DNA of 64,000 nt from Halichoerus grypus (lineage: Eukaryota; Chordata; Mammalia; Carnivora; Phocidae): NCBI RefSeq assembly GCF_964656455.1, contig NW_027555066.1, forward strand, positions 1-64,000, given 5' to 3'. A model generated the notes under the pieces. It saw only the letters and a list, made by a program, of their open reading frames with translations, did no database searches and was not told the DNA's origin. Position numbers and translations under genes: made by a program. Below, in pieces: positions 21,156-35,699 of the stretch; position 1 is the first letter of the stretch; each line of letters opens with the position of its first letter.

Positions 21156-24100
21156 CGCTGGAGAATCCATGCTTCAGCTAAAAGAGCCGCTCCTGAGGGT
21201 GGAAGCATTTTGTTGTGTGCGTGCATGAGAGCACTGCAAGGGAGTCCAAAGCTTTTTGTGAATGAGCCTCAGGCCCCAGCAGAAGGCAGAACACGACTCC
21301 CCATGTATTTCATCACGCTAGCACGGCAGCCCCACTTTTGCATGGAAGTCTAACAGCTAGTGTTCTCACTCGAAGAAACAACACTGTAGAGAAACCGTGC
21401 TTTAGCTACCGTCGACCTCTAGACGGAGGAAGCATTACACGGAGTACCGTGGCTGAGAGCCTGGGGAACGGGTTCCATACGTGAAACCAAGGGAGAAATA
21501 GGTCCGGGCACAAGGCACCTCTGGACTCAGCTCTTGCTACCTGAAGCTAAGACTACTGCTCCATGTGTGCTTGGAATGCTATGTGCTCGACCCTGACTGG
21601 GAAGAAACAAGCCTGTAAAGAATCCCAGCTGCAGCTCATTCGCCTACCAGGCTACTAACACCAAGAATCAATGCTGTAGCCTTACTGCGCTTTAGCTACC
21701 ATTGCCGTTCCTGAAGCCGCAGGAGTTGTATAGTGCTCGTGTATGAGAGACCGGGGAAAGGGTCCCATACGTGAAATGGAGTGAGAAACAGGCCGGTGCG
21801 GAAGGCAGCTCTCAACTCACCTCTTGTTTATGAGGCTAGTCCCCTTGCCCCGGGTGTGCCTGCAGGCCATAAGCCAACCACCTAACTCAAAGGAACAACT
21901 CTGTAGGGAATTCCTGCTTCGGCTAAAAGAGCCATGCCTCAGGGTGGACGCATTGTGTGGTGTGCATGCGTGAGTGCACAGCAAGTGAGTCCAAAACCAT
22001 TTTCCTTGTGAGACCCAGGCCCCGGAAGAAGCCAGAACACGACTCCCCACTTGCTCCATGAAACTACTACTGCGGCCCCACTTTTGAATGGAAGTCTAAT
22101 AGCTAGCTTTCTAACTCGAACAAACAACACTGTAGACAAACCGTGCTTTAGCTACCGTCGACCTCTCTGTGGGCGAAGCAGTTTAGGGTGTACTGTGGCT
22201 GAGAGCCTGGGGACGGTTTCAATATCGTAATATCGGGGGAGAGACAGGCCGGTACAGAAGGCAGCTCTCAACCCACATCATGGTTATGGGGCTAGTACCG
22301 TTGCCCAGGGTAAACACAGCCACCTAACTCGAAGGAGAATCTCGGTTCAGAGCTTGTGCGTCAGGTCAAACAGCTGCTCCTGAGGGTGGCAGCATTTTGT
22401 TGTGTGCGTGCGTGAGAGCACTGCAAGGAAGTCCAAAGCTTTTTGCGAGCGAGACTCAGGCCCCAGCGAAAGGCAGAACACGACTCCCCATGTGTTTCAT
22501 CACGCTAGCACGGCAGCCCCACTTTTGCATGGAAGTCTAATAGCTAGCGTTCTAACTCGAAGAAACTACACAGCAGAGAAACCGTGCTTTAGCTACCGTC
22601 GACCTCTCTGTGGGCGAAGCAGTTTAGGGTGTACTGTGGCTGAGAGCCTGGGCACAGTTTCAATATCATAATATCGGGGAGAGGCAGGCCGGTACAGAAG
22701 GCAGCTCTCAACACACATCATGGTTATGGGGCTGCTACCGTTCGCCAGGGTGTGTGTGCAGGCTTCAACACAGCCACCTAACTCGAAGGAAAACTTGATT
22801 GAGAGCCTGTGCTTCAGGTAAAACAGGTGCTCCTGAGGGTGGCAGCATTTTGTTGTGTGCGTGCGTGAGAGTAGTGCAAGGGAGTCCAAAGCTTTTTGCG
22901 AGTGAGACTCAGGCCCCAGCAAAAGGCAGAACACGACTCCCCATGTGTTTGACCAAGCTAGCACGGCAGCCCCACATTTGCATGGCAGTCTAATAGCTAG
23001 CGTTCTAACTCGAAGAAACAACACTGTAGAGAAACCGTGCTTTAGCTACCGTCGACCTCTCTGTGGGCGGAGCAGTTTAGGGTGTACTGTGGCTGAGAGC
23101 CTGGGGACGGTTTCAATATCGTAATATCGGGGAGAGACAGGCCGGTACAGAAGGCAGCTCTTAACTCACATCCTGGTTATGGGGCTAGTACCATTCGAGA
23201 GGGTGTGTGTGCCGCCTTAAACAGAGCCACCTAACTCGAAGGAAAAACTCGGTTGAGAGCCTGTGCTGCAGGTAAAACAGCTGCTCCTGAGGGTGGCAGC
23301 ATTTTGTGGTGTGCGTGCGTGAGAGCACTGCAAGGGAGTCCAAAGCTTTTTGCGAGTGAGACTCAGGCCCCTGCGAAAGGCAGAACACGACTCCCCATGT
23401 GTTTGACCAAGCTAGCACGGCAGCCCCACATTTGCATGGCAGTCTAATAGCTAGCGTTCTAACTCGAAGAAACAACACGGTAGAGAAATCGTGCTTTAGC
23501 TACCATCCACGTCTCTGAGGGAGGAAGCACTTTCCAGGCTACCGTGGGTGAGAGCCTGGGGAACGGGTTCCTTACGTGAGACCGAGGGAGAAGAAGTCCG
23601 GGCCACAAGGCACCTCTCGACTCAGCTCTTGTTACCTGAAGCTAACGCTACTGCTCCATGTGTGCATAGGAATGCTAAGTGCTCCACACTGTTTTGGCAG
23701 AAAGAAGCCGGTCAAGAATCCCAGCTTCAGCTCATTCGCCTCTCCACAGGGTGGCAGGATTTTCAACTCTGCTTGAGTGCAAACCTGGGGAATGAGTCCC
23801 AGCAGAATTCCGAGGCAGAAATAAGCATGGGCAGGAGGCAGCTATCGACTCAACTCTTGTTTCGGGAAACTAGATCGGCTCTCCCGTGTGTGCGTGTAGT
23901 CCTAAGTGCCATCCACCCAACGGAAAGGAACAAAAGTGCGGAGGACCCGTGCCTCAGCAAAGATCGCCCTTCCTGAGCGTGCACTTCATCTGTTGTGTGT
24001 TTTTGTGAAAGCATGAGAAATGGAACCTAAACGTAACTCGGAGTGAGAAGCAGGCCTGGAAGGAAGGCTGCTGTCGACTCCCCTCTTGTTTGAGGAGATT

Positions 24101-25565
24101 AGCACTGCTGTACCCTGTGTGCCTGGAAGCCTAGTTCCCAGGCTACTAACACCAAGAATCAATGCTATAGAGTTACTGCGCTTGAGTTAACATTGCCGTT
24201 CCTGAAGCCAGAGGAATTTGACAGTGCTCGTGTCTGTCTGAGAGCCCGGGGAAAGGGTCCCATACGTGAAATGGAGTGAGAAACAGGCCGGAGCGGAAGG
24301 CAGTTCTCAACTCACCTCTTGTTTATGAGGCTAGTACCCTTGCCCCGGGTGTGCCTGCAGGGCTAAAGCCAACCACCTAACTCAAAGGAACAACTCTGTA
24401 GAGATTTCCTGCTTCGGCTAAAGTAGCCATGCCGGAGGGTGGACGCATTTTGCTGTGTGCATGCGTGAGCGCACTGCAAGTGAGTCCAGACCCATTTTCC
24501 GTGTGGGACTCAGGCCCCGGCAGAAGGCAGAACATGACTCCCCACTTGTTTCCTGAGGCTAGCACTGCGGCCCCACTTTTGCATGGAAGTCTAATAGCAA
24601 GCGTTCTTTTTTTTAATTATTATTTAATGTTTTTATTGTTATGTTAATCCCCATACATTACATCATTAGTTTTAGATATAGTGTTCCATGGTTCATTGTT
24701 TGTGCATAACACCCAGTGCTCCATGCAGAACGTGCCCTGCTCAATACCCATCACCAGGCTAAGCCATCCTCCCAGCCCCCTCCCCTCTAGAACCCTCAGT
24801 TTGTTTTTCAGAGTCCATCATCTCTCATGGTTCTTCTCCCCCTCCGATTTTCCCCCCTTCATTCTTCCCCTCCTGCTGCATTCTTCTTCTTCTTTTTTTC
24901 TTTCTTAACATATATTGCATTATTTGTTTCAGAGGTACAGATCTGAGATTCAACAGTCTTGCACAATTCACAGCGCTTACCAGAACACATACCCTCCACA
25001 GTGTCCATCACCCAGTCACCCCATCCCTCCCACCCCACCCCCCACTCTAGCAACCCTCAGTTTGTTTCCTGAGATTAAGAATTCCTCATATCAGTGAGGT
25101 CATATGATACATGTCTTTCTCGGTTTGACTTATTTCGCTCAGCATGATACCCTCCAGTTCCATCCACGTCGTTGCAGATGGCAAGATCTCATTCCTTTTG
25201 ATGGCTGCATAATATTCCATTGTATATATATATATACCCCCTCTTCTTTATCCATTCATCTGTTGGTGGACATGGCTCTTTCCACAGTTTGGCTATTGTG
25301 GACATTCATAGCAAGCGTTCTAACTCGGAGAAACAACACTGAAGAGAAACCGTGCTTTAGCTACCGACGACCTCTATGTGGGAGGAAGCAGTTTAGGGTG
25401 TACGGTGGGTGAGAGCCTGGGGACGGGTTCCGTTTCGTGAAATCGAGGGAGAGACAGGCCGGAGAGAAGGCAGCTCTCAACTCAAACCATGGTTATGGGG
25501 CTAGTACCGTTGCCCCGGGTGTGTGTGCAGGCTTCATGAAAACTGCCTAACTCGAAGGAAAAACT
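21156..25565. repeat. HOR unit 6 (4410 bp)
   Basis: Full-length unit. It shares T at 21986 (GCAAGTGAG) with units 4 and 5 and has a private C to G at 23224 (AAACAGAGCC instead of AAACACAGCC). Confidence 0.95.
24608..25307 (-). mobile_element. 5'-truncated LINE-1, unit 6 (700 bp)
   Basis: Target-site duplications at 24594-24607 and 25308-25321, with (TA)7. Confidence 0.94.
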
Positions 25566-28500
25566 CGCTGGAGAATCCATGCTTCAGCTAAAAGAGCCGC
25601 TCCTGAGGGTGGAAGCATTTTGTTGTGTGCGTGCATGAGAGCACTGCAAGGGAGTCCAAAGCTTTTTGTGAATGAGCCTCAGGCCCCAGCAGAAGGCAGA
25701 ACACGACTCCCCATGTATTTCATCACGCTAGCACGGCAGCCCCACTTTTGCATGGAAGTCTAACAGCTAGTGTTCTCACTCGAAGAAACAACACTGTAGA
25801 GAAACCGTGCTTTAGCTACCGTCGACCTCTAGACGGAGGAAGCATTACACGGAGTACCGTGGCTGAGAGCCTGGGGAACGGGTTCCATACGTGAAACCAA
25901 GGGAGAAATAGGTCCGGGCACAAGGCACCTCTGGACTCAGCTCTTGCTACCTGAAGCTAAGACTACTGCTCCATGTGTGCTTGGAATGCTATGTGCTCGA
26001 CCCTGACTGGGAAGAAACAAGCCTGTAAAGAATCCCAGCTGCAGCTCATTCGCCTACCAGGCTACTAACACCAAGAATCAATGCTGTAGCCTTACTGCGC
26101 TTTAGCTACCATTGCCGTTCCTGAAGCCGCAGGAGTTGTATAGTGCTCGTGTATGAGAGACCGGGGAAAGGGTCCCATACGTGAAATGGAGTGAGAAACA
26201 GGCCGGTGCGGAAGGCAGCTCTCAACTCACCTCTTGTTTATGAGGCTAGTCCCCTTGCCCCGGGTGTGCCTGCAGGCCATAAGCCAACCACCTAACTCAA
26301 AGGAACAACTCTGTAGGGAATTCCTGCTTCGGCTAAAAGAGCCATGCCTCAGGGTGGACGCATTGTGTGGTGTGCATGCGTGAGTGCACAGCAAGGGAGT
26401 CCAAAACCATTTTCCTTGTGAGACCCAGGCCCCGGAAGAAGCCAGAACACGACTCCCCACTTGCTCCATGAAACTACTACTGCGGCCCCACTTTTGAATG
26501 GAAGTCTAATAGCTAGCTTTCTAACTCGAACAAACAACACTGTAGACAAACCGTGCTTTAGCTACCGTCGACCTCTCTGTGGGCGAAGCAGTTTAGGGTG
26601 TACTGTGGCTGAGAGCCTGGGGACGGTTTCAATATCGTAATATCGGGGGAGAGACAGGCCGGTACAGAAGGCAGCTCTCAACCCACATCATGGTTATGGG
26701 GCTAGTACCGTTGCCCAGGGTAAACACAGCCACCTAACTCGAAGGAGAATCTCGGTTCAGAGCTTGTGCGTCAGGTCAAACAGCTGCTCCTGAGGGTGGC
26801 AGCATTTTGTTGTGTGCGTGCGTGAGAGCACTGCAAGGAAGTCCAAAGCTTTTTGCGAGCGAGACTCAGGCCCCAGCGAAAGGCAGAACACGACTCCCCA
26901 TGTGTTTCATCACGCTAGCACGGCAGCCCCACTTTTGCATGGAAGTCTAATAGCTAGCGTTCTAACTCGAAGAAACTACACAGCAGAGAAACCGTGCTTT
27001 AGCTACCGTCGACCTCTCTGTGGGCGAAGCAGTTTAGGGTGTACTGTGGCTGAGAGCCTGGGCACAGTTTCAATATCATAATATCGGGGAGAGGCAGGCC
27101 GGTACAGAAGGCAGCTCTCAACACACATCATGGTTATGGGGCTGCTACCGTTCGCCAGGGTGTGTGTGCAGGCTTCAACACAGCCACCTAACTCGAAGGA
27201 AAACTTGATTGAGAGCCTGTGCTTCAGGTAAAACAGGTGCTCCTGAGGGTGGCAGCATTTTGTTGTGTGCGTGCGTGAGAGTAGTGCAAGGGAGTCCAAA
27301 GCTTTTTGCGAGTGAGACTCAGGCCCCAGCAAAAGGCAGAACACGACTCCCCATGTGTTTGACCAAGCTAGCACGGCAGCCCCACATTTGCATGGCAGTC
27401 TAATAGCTAGCGTTCTAACTCGAAGAAACAACACTGTAGAGAAACCGTGCTTTAGCTACCGTCGACCTCTCTGTGGGCGGAGCAGTTTAGGGTGTACTGT
27501 GGCTGAGAGCCTGGGGACGGTTTCAATATCGTAATATCGGGGAGAGACAGGCCGGTACAGAAGGCAGCTCTTAACTCACATCCTGGTTATGGGGCTAGTA
27601 CCATTCGAGAGGGTGTGTGTGCCGCCTTAAACACAGCCACCTAACTCGAAGGAAAAACTCGGTTGAGAGCCTGTGCTGCAGGTAAAACAGCTGCTCCTGA
27701 GGGTGGCAGCATTTTGTGGTGTGCGTGCGTGAGAGCACTGCAAGGGAGTCCAAAGCTTTTTGCGAGTGAGACTCAGGCCCCTGCGAAAGGCAGAACACGA
27801 CTCCCCATGTGTTTGACCAAGCTAGCACGGCAGCCCCACATTTGCATGGCAGTCTAATAGCTAGCGTTCTAACTCGAAGAAACAACACGGTAGAGAAATC
27901 GTGCTTTAGCTACCATCCACGTCTCTGAGGGAGGAAGCACTTTCCAGGCTACCGTGGGTGAGAGCCTGGGGAACGGGTTCCTTACGTGAGACCGAGGGAG
28001 AAGAAGTCCGGGCCACAAGGCACCTCTCGACTCAGCTCTTGTTACCTGAAGCTAACGCTACTGCTCCATGTGTGCATAGGAATGCTAAGTGCTCCACACT
28101 GTTTTGGCAGAAAGAAGCCGGTCAAGAATCCCAGCTTCAGCTCATTCGCCTCTCCACAGGGTGGCAGGATTTTCAACTCTGCTTGAGTGCAAACCTGGGG
28201 AATGAGTCCCAGCAGAATTCCGAGGCAGAAATAAGCATGGGCAGGAGGCAGCTATCGACTCAACTCTTGTTTCGGGAAACTAGATCGGCTCTCCCGTGTG
28301 TGCGTGTAGTCCTAAGTGCCATCCACCCAACGGAAAGGAACAAAAGTGCGGAGGACCCGTGCCTCAGCAAAGATCGCCCTTCCTGAGCGTGCACTTCATC
28401 TGTTGTGTGTTTTTGTGAAAGCATGAGAAATGGAACCTAAACGTAACTCGGAGTGAGAAGCAGGCCTGGAAGGAAGGCTGCTGTCGACTCCCCTCTTGTT

Positions 28501-29973
28501 TGAGGAGATTAGCACTGCTGTACCCTGTGTGCCTGGAAGCCTAGTTCCCAGGCTACTAACACCAAGAATCAATGCTATAGAGTTACTGCGCTTGAGTTAA
28601 CATTGCCGTTCCTGAAGCCAGAGGAATTTGACAGTGCTCGTGTCTGTCTGAGAGCCCGGGGAAAGGGTCCCATACGTGAAATGGAGTGAGAAACAGGCCG
28701 GAGCGGAAGGCAGTTCTCAACTCACCTCTTGTTTATGAGGCTAGTACCCTTGCCCCGGGTGTGCCTGCAGGGCTAAAGCCAACCACCTAACTCAAAGGAA
28801 CAACTCTGTAGAGATTTCCTGCTTCGGCTAAAGTAGCCATGCCGGAGGGTGGACGCATTTTGCTGTGTGCATGCGTGAGCGCACTGCAAGTGAGTCCAGA
28901 CCCATTTTCCGTGTGGGACTCAGGCCCCGGCAGAAGGCAGAACATGACTCCCCACTTGTTTCCTGAGGCTAGCACTGCGGCCCCACTTTTGCATGGAAGT
29001 CTAATAGCAAGCGTTCTTTTTTTTAATTATTATTTAATGTTTTTATTGTTATGTTAATCCCCATACATTACATCATTAGTTTTAGATATAGTGTTCCATG
29101 GTTCATTGTTTGTGCATAACACCCAGTGCTCCATGCAGAACGTGCCCTGCTCAATACCCATAACCAGGCTAAGCCATCCTCCCAGCCCCCTCCCCTCTAG
29201 AACCCTCAGTTTGTTTTTCAGAGTCCATCATCTCTCATGGTTCTTCTCCCCCTCCGATTTTCCCCCCTTCATTCTTCCCCTCCTGCTGCATTCTTCTTCT
29301 TCTTTTTTTCTTTCTTAACATATATTGCATTATTTGTTTCAGAGGTACAGATCTGAGATTCAACAGTCTTGCACAATTCACAGCGCTTACCAGAACACAT
29401 ACCCTCCACAGTGTCCATCACCCAGTCACCCCATCCCTCCCACCCCACCCCCCACTCTAGCAACCCTCAGTTTGTTTCCTGAGATTAAGAATTCCTCATA
29501 TCAGTGAGGTCATATGATACATGTCTTTCTCGGTTTGACTTATTTCGCTCAGCATGATACCCTCCAGTTCCATCCACGTCGTTGCAGATGGCAAGATCTC
29601 ATTCCTTTTGATGGCTGCATAATATTCCATTGTATATATATATACCCCCTCTTCTTTATCCATTCATCTGTTGGTGGACATGGCTCTTTCCACAGTTTGG
29701 CTATTGTGGACATTCATAGCAAGCGTTCTAACTCGGAGAAACAACACTGAAGAGAAACCGTGCTTTAGCTACCGACGACCTCTATGTGGGAGGAAGCAGT
29801 TTAGGGTGTACGGTGGGTGAGAGCCTGGGGACGGGTTCCGTTTCGTGAAATCGAGGGAGAGACAGGCCGGAGAGAAGGCAGCTCTCAACTCAAACCATGG
29901 TTATGGGGCTAGTACCGTTGCCCCGGGTGTGTGTGCAGGCTTCATGAAAACTGCCTAACTCGAAGGAAAAACT
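25566..29973. repeat. HOR unit 7 (4408 bp)
   Basis: Full-length unit. It is 2 bp shorter only because its L1 has (TA)6 at 29633-29644. It also has a private C to A at 29162 in the L1 3' UTR. It returns to the GCAAGGGAG state, so it closes the unit 4-6 variant block. Confidence 0.95.
29018..29715 (-). mobile_element. 5'-truncated LINE-1, unit 7 (698 bp)
   Basis: Target-site duplications at 29004-29017 and 29716-29729; (TA)6 at 29633-29644; private C to A at 29162 in the 3' UTR. Confidence 0.94.
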
Positions 29974-31740
29974 CGCTGGAGAATCCATGCTTCAGCTAAA
30001 AGAGCCGCTCCTGAGGGTGGAAGCATTTTGTTGTGTGCGTGCATGAGAGCACTGCAAGGGAGTCCAAAGCTTTTTGTGAATGAGCCTCAGGCCCCAGCAG
30101 AAGGCAGAACACGACTCCCCATGTATTTCATCACGCTAGCACGGCAGCCCCACTTTTGCATGGAAGTCTAACAGCTAGTGTTCTCACTCGAAGAAACAAC
30201 ACTGTAGAGAAACCGTGCTTTAGCTACCGTCGACCTCTAGACGGAGGAAGCATTACACGGAGTACCGTGGCTGAGAGCCTGGGGAACGGGTTCCATACGT
30301 GAAACCAAGGGAGAAATAGGTCCGGGCACAAGGCACCTCTGGACTCAGCTCTTGCTACCTGAAGCTAAGACTACTGCTCCATGTGTGCTTGGAATGCTAT
30401 GTGCTCGACCCTGACTGGGAAGAAACAAGCCTGTAAAGAATCCCAGCTGCAGCTCATTCGCCTACCAGGCTACTAACACCAAGAATCAATGCTGTAGCCT
30501 TACTGCGCTTTAGCTACCATTGCCGTTCCTGAAGCCGCAGGAGTTGTATAGTGCTCGTGTATGAGAGACCGGGGAAAGGGTCCCATACGTGAAATGGAGT
30601 GAGAAACAGGCCGGTGCGGAAGGCAGCTCTCAACTCACCTCTTGTTTATGAGGCTAGTCCCCTTGCCCCGGGTGTGCCTGCAGGCCATAAGCCAACCACC
30701 TAACTCAAAGGAACAACTCTGTAGGGAATTCCTGCTTCGGCTAAAAGAGCCATGCCTCAGGGTGGACGCATTGTGTGGTGTGCATGCGTGAGTGCACAGC
30801 AAGGGAGTCCAAAACCATTTTCCTTGTGAGACCCAGGCCCCGGAAGAAGCCAGAACACGACTCCCCACTTGCTCCATGAAACTACTACTGCGGCCCCACT
30901 TTTGAATGGAAGTCTAATAGCTAGCTTTCTAACTCGAACAAACAACACTGTAGACAAACCGTGCTTTAGCTACCGTCGACCTCTCTGTGGGCGAAGCAGT
31001 TTAGGGTGTACTGTGGCTGAGAGCCTGGGGACGGTTTCAATATCGTAATATCGGGGGAGAGACAGGCCGGTACAGAAGGCAGCTCTCAACCCACATCATG
31101 GTTATGGGGCTAGTACCGTTGCCCAGGGTAAACACAGCCACCTAACTCGAAGGAGAATCTCGGTTCAGAGCTTGTGCGTCAGGTCAAACAGCTGCTCCTG
31201 AGGGTGGCAGCATTTTGTTGTGTGCGTGCGTGAGAGCACTGCAAGGAAGTCCAAAGCTTTTTGCGAGCGAGACTCAGGCCCCAGCGAAAGGCAGAACACG
31301 ACTCCCCATGTGTTTCATCACGCTAGCACGGCAGCCCCACTTTTGCATGGAAGTCTAATAGCTAGCGTTCTAACTCGAAGAAACTACACAGCAGAGAAAC
31401 CGTGCTTTAGCTACCGTCGACCTCTCTGTGGGCGAAGCAGTTTAGGGTGTACTGTGGCTGAGAGCCTGGGCACAGTTTCAATATCATAATATCGGGGAGA
31501 GGCAGGCCGGTACAGAAGGCAGCTCTCAACACACATCATGGTTATGGGGCTGCTACCGTTCGCCAGGGTGTGTGTGCAGGCTTCAACACAGCCACCTAAC
31601 TCGAAGGAAAACTTGATTGAGAGCCTGTGCTTCAGGTAAAACAGGTGCTCCTGAGGGTGGCAGCATTTTGTTGTGTGCGTGCGTGAGAGTAGTGCAAGGG
31701 AGTCCAAAGCTTTTTGCGAGTGAGACTCAGGCCCCAGCAA

Positions 31741-31842
31741 AAGGCAGAACACGACTCACCATGTGTTTGACCAAGCTAGCACGGCAGCCCCACATTTGCA
31801 TGGCAGTCTAATAGCTAGCGTTCTAACTCGAAGAAACAACAC
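31741..31842. other. Recombination junction of the 454-bp deletion (unit 8)
   Basis: The upstream flank has the CCCCAGCAAAAGG state of the B half at 1623; the downstream flank has ACACGGTAGAGAAATCG of the A half at 2304. The ~100 bp between are identical in both parents except for a private C to A at 31758. Confidence 0.88.
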
Positions 31843-32971
31843 GGTAGAGAAATCGTGCTTTAGCTACCATCCACGTCTCTGAGGGAGGAAGCACTTTCCA
31901 GGCTACCGTGGGTGAGAGCCTGGGGAACGGGTTCCTTACGTGAGACCGAGGGAGAAGAAGTCCGGGCCACAAGGCACCTCTCGACTCAGCTCTTGTTACC
32001 TGAAGCTAACGCTACTGCTCCATGTGTGCATAGGAATGCTAAGTGCTCCACACTGTTTTGGCAGAAAGAAGCCGGTCAAGAATCCCAGCTTCAGCTCATT
32101 CGCCTCTCCACAGGGTGGCAGGATTTTCAACTCTGCTTGAGTGCAAACCTGGGGAATGAGTCCCAGCAGAATTCCGAGGCAGAAATAAGCATGGGCAGGA
32201 GGCAGCTATCGACTCAACTCTTGTTTCGGGAAACTAGATCGGCTCTCCCGTGTGTGCGTGTAGTCCTAAGTGCCATCCACCCAACGGAAAGGAACAAAAG
32301 TGCGGAGGACCCGTGCCTCAGCAAAGATCGCCCTTCCTGAGCGTGCACTTCATCTGTTGTGTGTTTTTGTGAAAGCATGAGAAATGGAACCTAAACGTAA
32401 CTCGGAGTGAGAAGCAGGCCTGGAAGGAAGGCTGCTGTCGACTCCCCTCTTGTTTGAGGAGATTAGCACTGCTGTACCCTGTGTGCCTGGAAGCCTAGTT
32501 CCCAGGCTACTAACACCAAGAATCAATGCTATAGAGTTACTGCGCTTGAGTTAACATTGCCGTTCCTGAAGCCAGAGGAATTTGACAGTGCTCGTGTCTG
32601 TCTGAGAGCCCGGGGAAAGGGTCCCATACGTGAAATGGAGTGAGAAACAGGCCGGAGCGGAAGGCAGTTCTCAACTCACCTCTTGTTTATGAGGCTAGTA
32701 CCCTTGCCCCGGGTGTGCCTGCAGGGCTAAAGCCAACCACCTAACTCAAAGGAACAACTCTGTAGAGATTTCCTGCTTCGGCTAAAGTAGCCATGCCGGA
32801 GGGTGGACGCATTTTGCTGTGTGCATGCGTGAGCGCACTGCAAGTGAGTCCAGACCCATTTTCCGTGTGGGACTCAGGCCCCGGCAGAAGGCAGAACATG
32901 ACTCCCCACTTGTTTCCTGAGGCTAGCACTGCGGCCCCACTTTTGCATGGAAGTCTAATAGCAAGCGTTCT

Positions 32972-33673
32972 TTTTTTTAATTATTATTTAATGTTTTTAT
33001 TGTTATGTTAATCCCCATACATTACATCATTAGTTTTAGATATAGTGTTCCATGGTTCATTGTTTGTGCATAACACCCAGTGCTCCATGCAGAACGTGCC
33101 CTGCTCAATACCCATCACCAGGCTAAGCCATCCTCCCAGCCCCCTCCCCTCTAGAACCCTCAGTTTGTTTTTCAGAGTCCATCATCTCTCATGGTTCTTC
33201 TCCCCCTCCGATTTTCCCCCCTTCATTCTTCCCCTCCTGCTGCATTCTTCTTCTTCTTTTTTTCTTTCTTAACATATATTGCATTATTTGTTTCAGAGGT
33301 ACAGATCTGAGATTCAACAGTCTTGCACAATTCACAGCGCTTACCAGAACACATACCCTCCACAGTGTCCATCACCCAGTCACCCCATCCCTCCCACCCC
33401 ACCCCCCACTCTAGCAACCCTCAGTTTGTTTCCTGAGATTAAGAATTCCTCATATCAGTGAGGTCATATGATACATGTCTTTCTCGGTTTGACTTATTTC
33501 GCTCAGCATGATACCCTCCAGTTCCATCCACGTCGTTGCAGATGGCAAGATCTCATTCCTTTTGATGGCTGCATAATATTCCATTGTATATATATATATA
33601 TACCCCCTCTTCTTTATCCATTCATCTGTTGGTGGACATGGCTCTTTCCACAGTTTGGCTATTGTGGACATTC
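32972..33673 (-). mobile_element. 5'-truncated LINE-1, unit 8 (702 bp)
   Basis: Target-site duplications at 32958-32971 and 33674-33687; (TA)8 at 33587-33602, which leaves the ORF2 C-terminal fragment in a single frame. Confidence 0.94.
33450..33671 (-). pseudogene. L1 ORF2 C-terminal fragment, open frame (unit 8)
   Basis: The (TA)8 tract keeps one 73-codon frame open from the 5' truncation point to the native TGA. The peptide begins MSTIAKLWKEP and ends MYHMTSLI, with WIKK and MEYYAAIK between, and aligns with the extreme C-terminus of L1 ORF2p. The TA tract encodes a YIYIYT stretch where human ORF2p has HIYT, so two extra residues. The initial Met is an internal position, not a native start. 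It has no catalytic domain and should be read as a relic. Confidence 0.85.
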
Positions 33674-35699
33674 ATAGCAAGCGTTCTAACTCGGAGAAAC
33701 AACACTGAAGAGAAACCGTGCTTTAGCTACCGACGACCTCTATGTGGGAGGAAGCAGTTTAGGGTGTACGGTGGGTGAGAGCCTGGGGACGGGTTCCGTT
33801 TCGTGAAATCGAGGGAGAGACAGGCCGGAGAGAAGGCAGCTCTCAACTCAAACCATGGTTATGGGGCTAGTACCGTTGCCCCGGGTGTGTGTGCAGGCTT
33901 CATGAAAACTGCCTAACTCGAAGGAAAAACTCGCTGGAGAATCCATGCTTCAGCTAAAAGAGCCGCTCCTGAGGGTGGAAGCATTTTGTTGTGTGCGTGC
34001 ATGAGAGCACTGCAAGGGAGTCCAAAGCTTTTTGTGAATGAGCCTCAGGCCCCAGCAGAAGGCAGAACACGACTCCCCATGTATTTCATCACGCTAGCAC
34101 GGCAGCCCCACTTTTGCATGGAAGTCTAACAGCTAGTGTTCTCACTCGAAGAAACAACACTGTAGAGAAACCGTGCTTTAGCTACCGTCGACCTCTAGAC
34201 GGAGGAAGCATTACACGGAGTACCGTGGCTGAGAGCCTGGGGAACGGGTTCCATACGTGAAACCAAGGGAGAAATAGGTCCGGGCACAAGGCACCTCTGG
34301 ACTCAGCTCTTGCTACCTGAAGCTAAGACTACTGCTCCATGTGTGCTTGGAATGCTATGTGCTCGACCCTGACTGGGAAGAAACAAGCCTGTAAAGAATC
34401 CCAGCTGCAGCTCATTCGCCTACCAGGCTACTAACACCAAGAATCAATGCTGTAGCCTTACTGCGCTTTAGCTACCATTGCCGTTCCTGAAGCCGCAGGA
34501 GTTGTATAGTGCTCGTGTATGAGAGACCGGGGAAAGGGTCCCATACGTGAAATGGAGTGAGAAACAGGCCGGTGCGGAAGGCAGCTCTCAACTCACCTCT
34601 TGTTTATGAGGCTAGTCCCCTTGCCCCGGGTGTGCCTGCAGGCCATAAGCCAACCACCTAACTCAAAGGAACAACTCTGTAGGGAATTCCTGCTTCGGCT
34701 AAAAGAGCCATGCCTCAGGGTGGACGCATTGTGTGGTGTGCATGCGTGAGTGCACAGCAAGGGAGTCCAAAACCATTTTCCTTGTGAGACCCAGGCCCCG
34801 GAAGAAGCCAGAACACGACTCCCCACTTGCTCCATGAAACTACTACTGCGGCCCCACTTTTGAATGGAAGTCTAATAGCTAGCTTTCTAACTCGAACAAA
34901 CAACACTGTAGACAAACCGTGCTTTAGCTACCGTCGACCTCTCTGTGGGCGAAGCAGTTTAGGGTGTACTGTGGCTGAGAGCCTGGGGACGGTTTCAATA
35001 TCGTAATATCGGGGGAGAGACAGGCCGGTACAGAAGGCAGCTCTCAACCCACATCATGGTTATGGGGCTAGTACCGTTGCCCAGGGTAAACACAGCCACC
35101 TAACTCGAAGGAGAATCTCGGTTCAGAGCTTGTGCGTCAGGTCAAACAGCTGCTCCTGAGGGTGGCAGCATTTTGTTGTGTGCGTGCGTGAGAGCACTGC
35201 AAGGAAGTCCAAAGCTTTTTGCGAGCGAGACTCAGGCCCCAGCGAAAGGCAGAACACGACTCCCCATGTGTTTCATCACGCTAGCACGGCAGCCCCACTT
35301 TTGCATGGAAGTCTAATAGCTAGCGTTCTAACTCGAAGAAACTACACAGCAGAGAAACCGTGCTTTAGCTACCGTCGACCTCTCTGTGGGCGAAGCAGTT
35401 TAGGGTGTACTGTGGCTGAGAGCCTGGGCACAGTTTCAATATCATAATATCGGGGAGAGGCAGGCCGGTACAGAAGGCAGCTCTCAACACACATCATGGT
35501 TATGGGGCTGCTACCGTTCGCCAGGGTGTGTGTGCAGGCTTCAACACAGCCACCTAACTCGAAGGAAAACTTGATTGAGAGCCTGTGCTTCAGGTAAAAC
35601 AGGTGCTCCTGAGGGTGGCAGCATTTTGTTGTGTGCGTGCGTGAGAGTAGTGCAAGGGAGTCCAAAGCTTTTTGCGAGTGAGACTCAGGCCCCAGCAAA

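Larger units (their letters stand above)
29974..33931. repeat. HOR unit 8, short form (3958 bp; one monomer deleted)
   Basis: This unit lacks 454 bp, equal to the monomer between about 1882 and 2336 of unit 1, and carries (TA)8 at 33587-33602. The junction lies between the CAGCAAAAGGCAG state of the upstream B half-unit (ending near 31740) and the ACACGGTAGAG state of the downstream A half-unit (31841). A private C to A lies at 31758. Unit 9 has the same deletion and the same TA count. Confidence 0.95.
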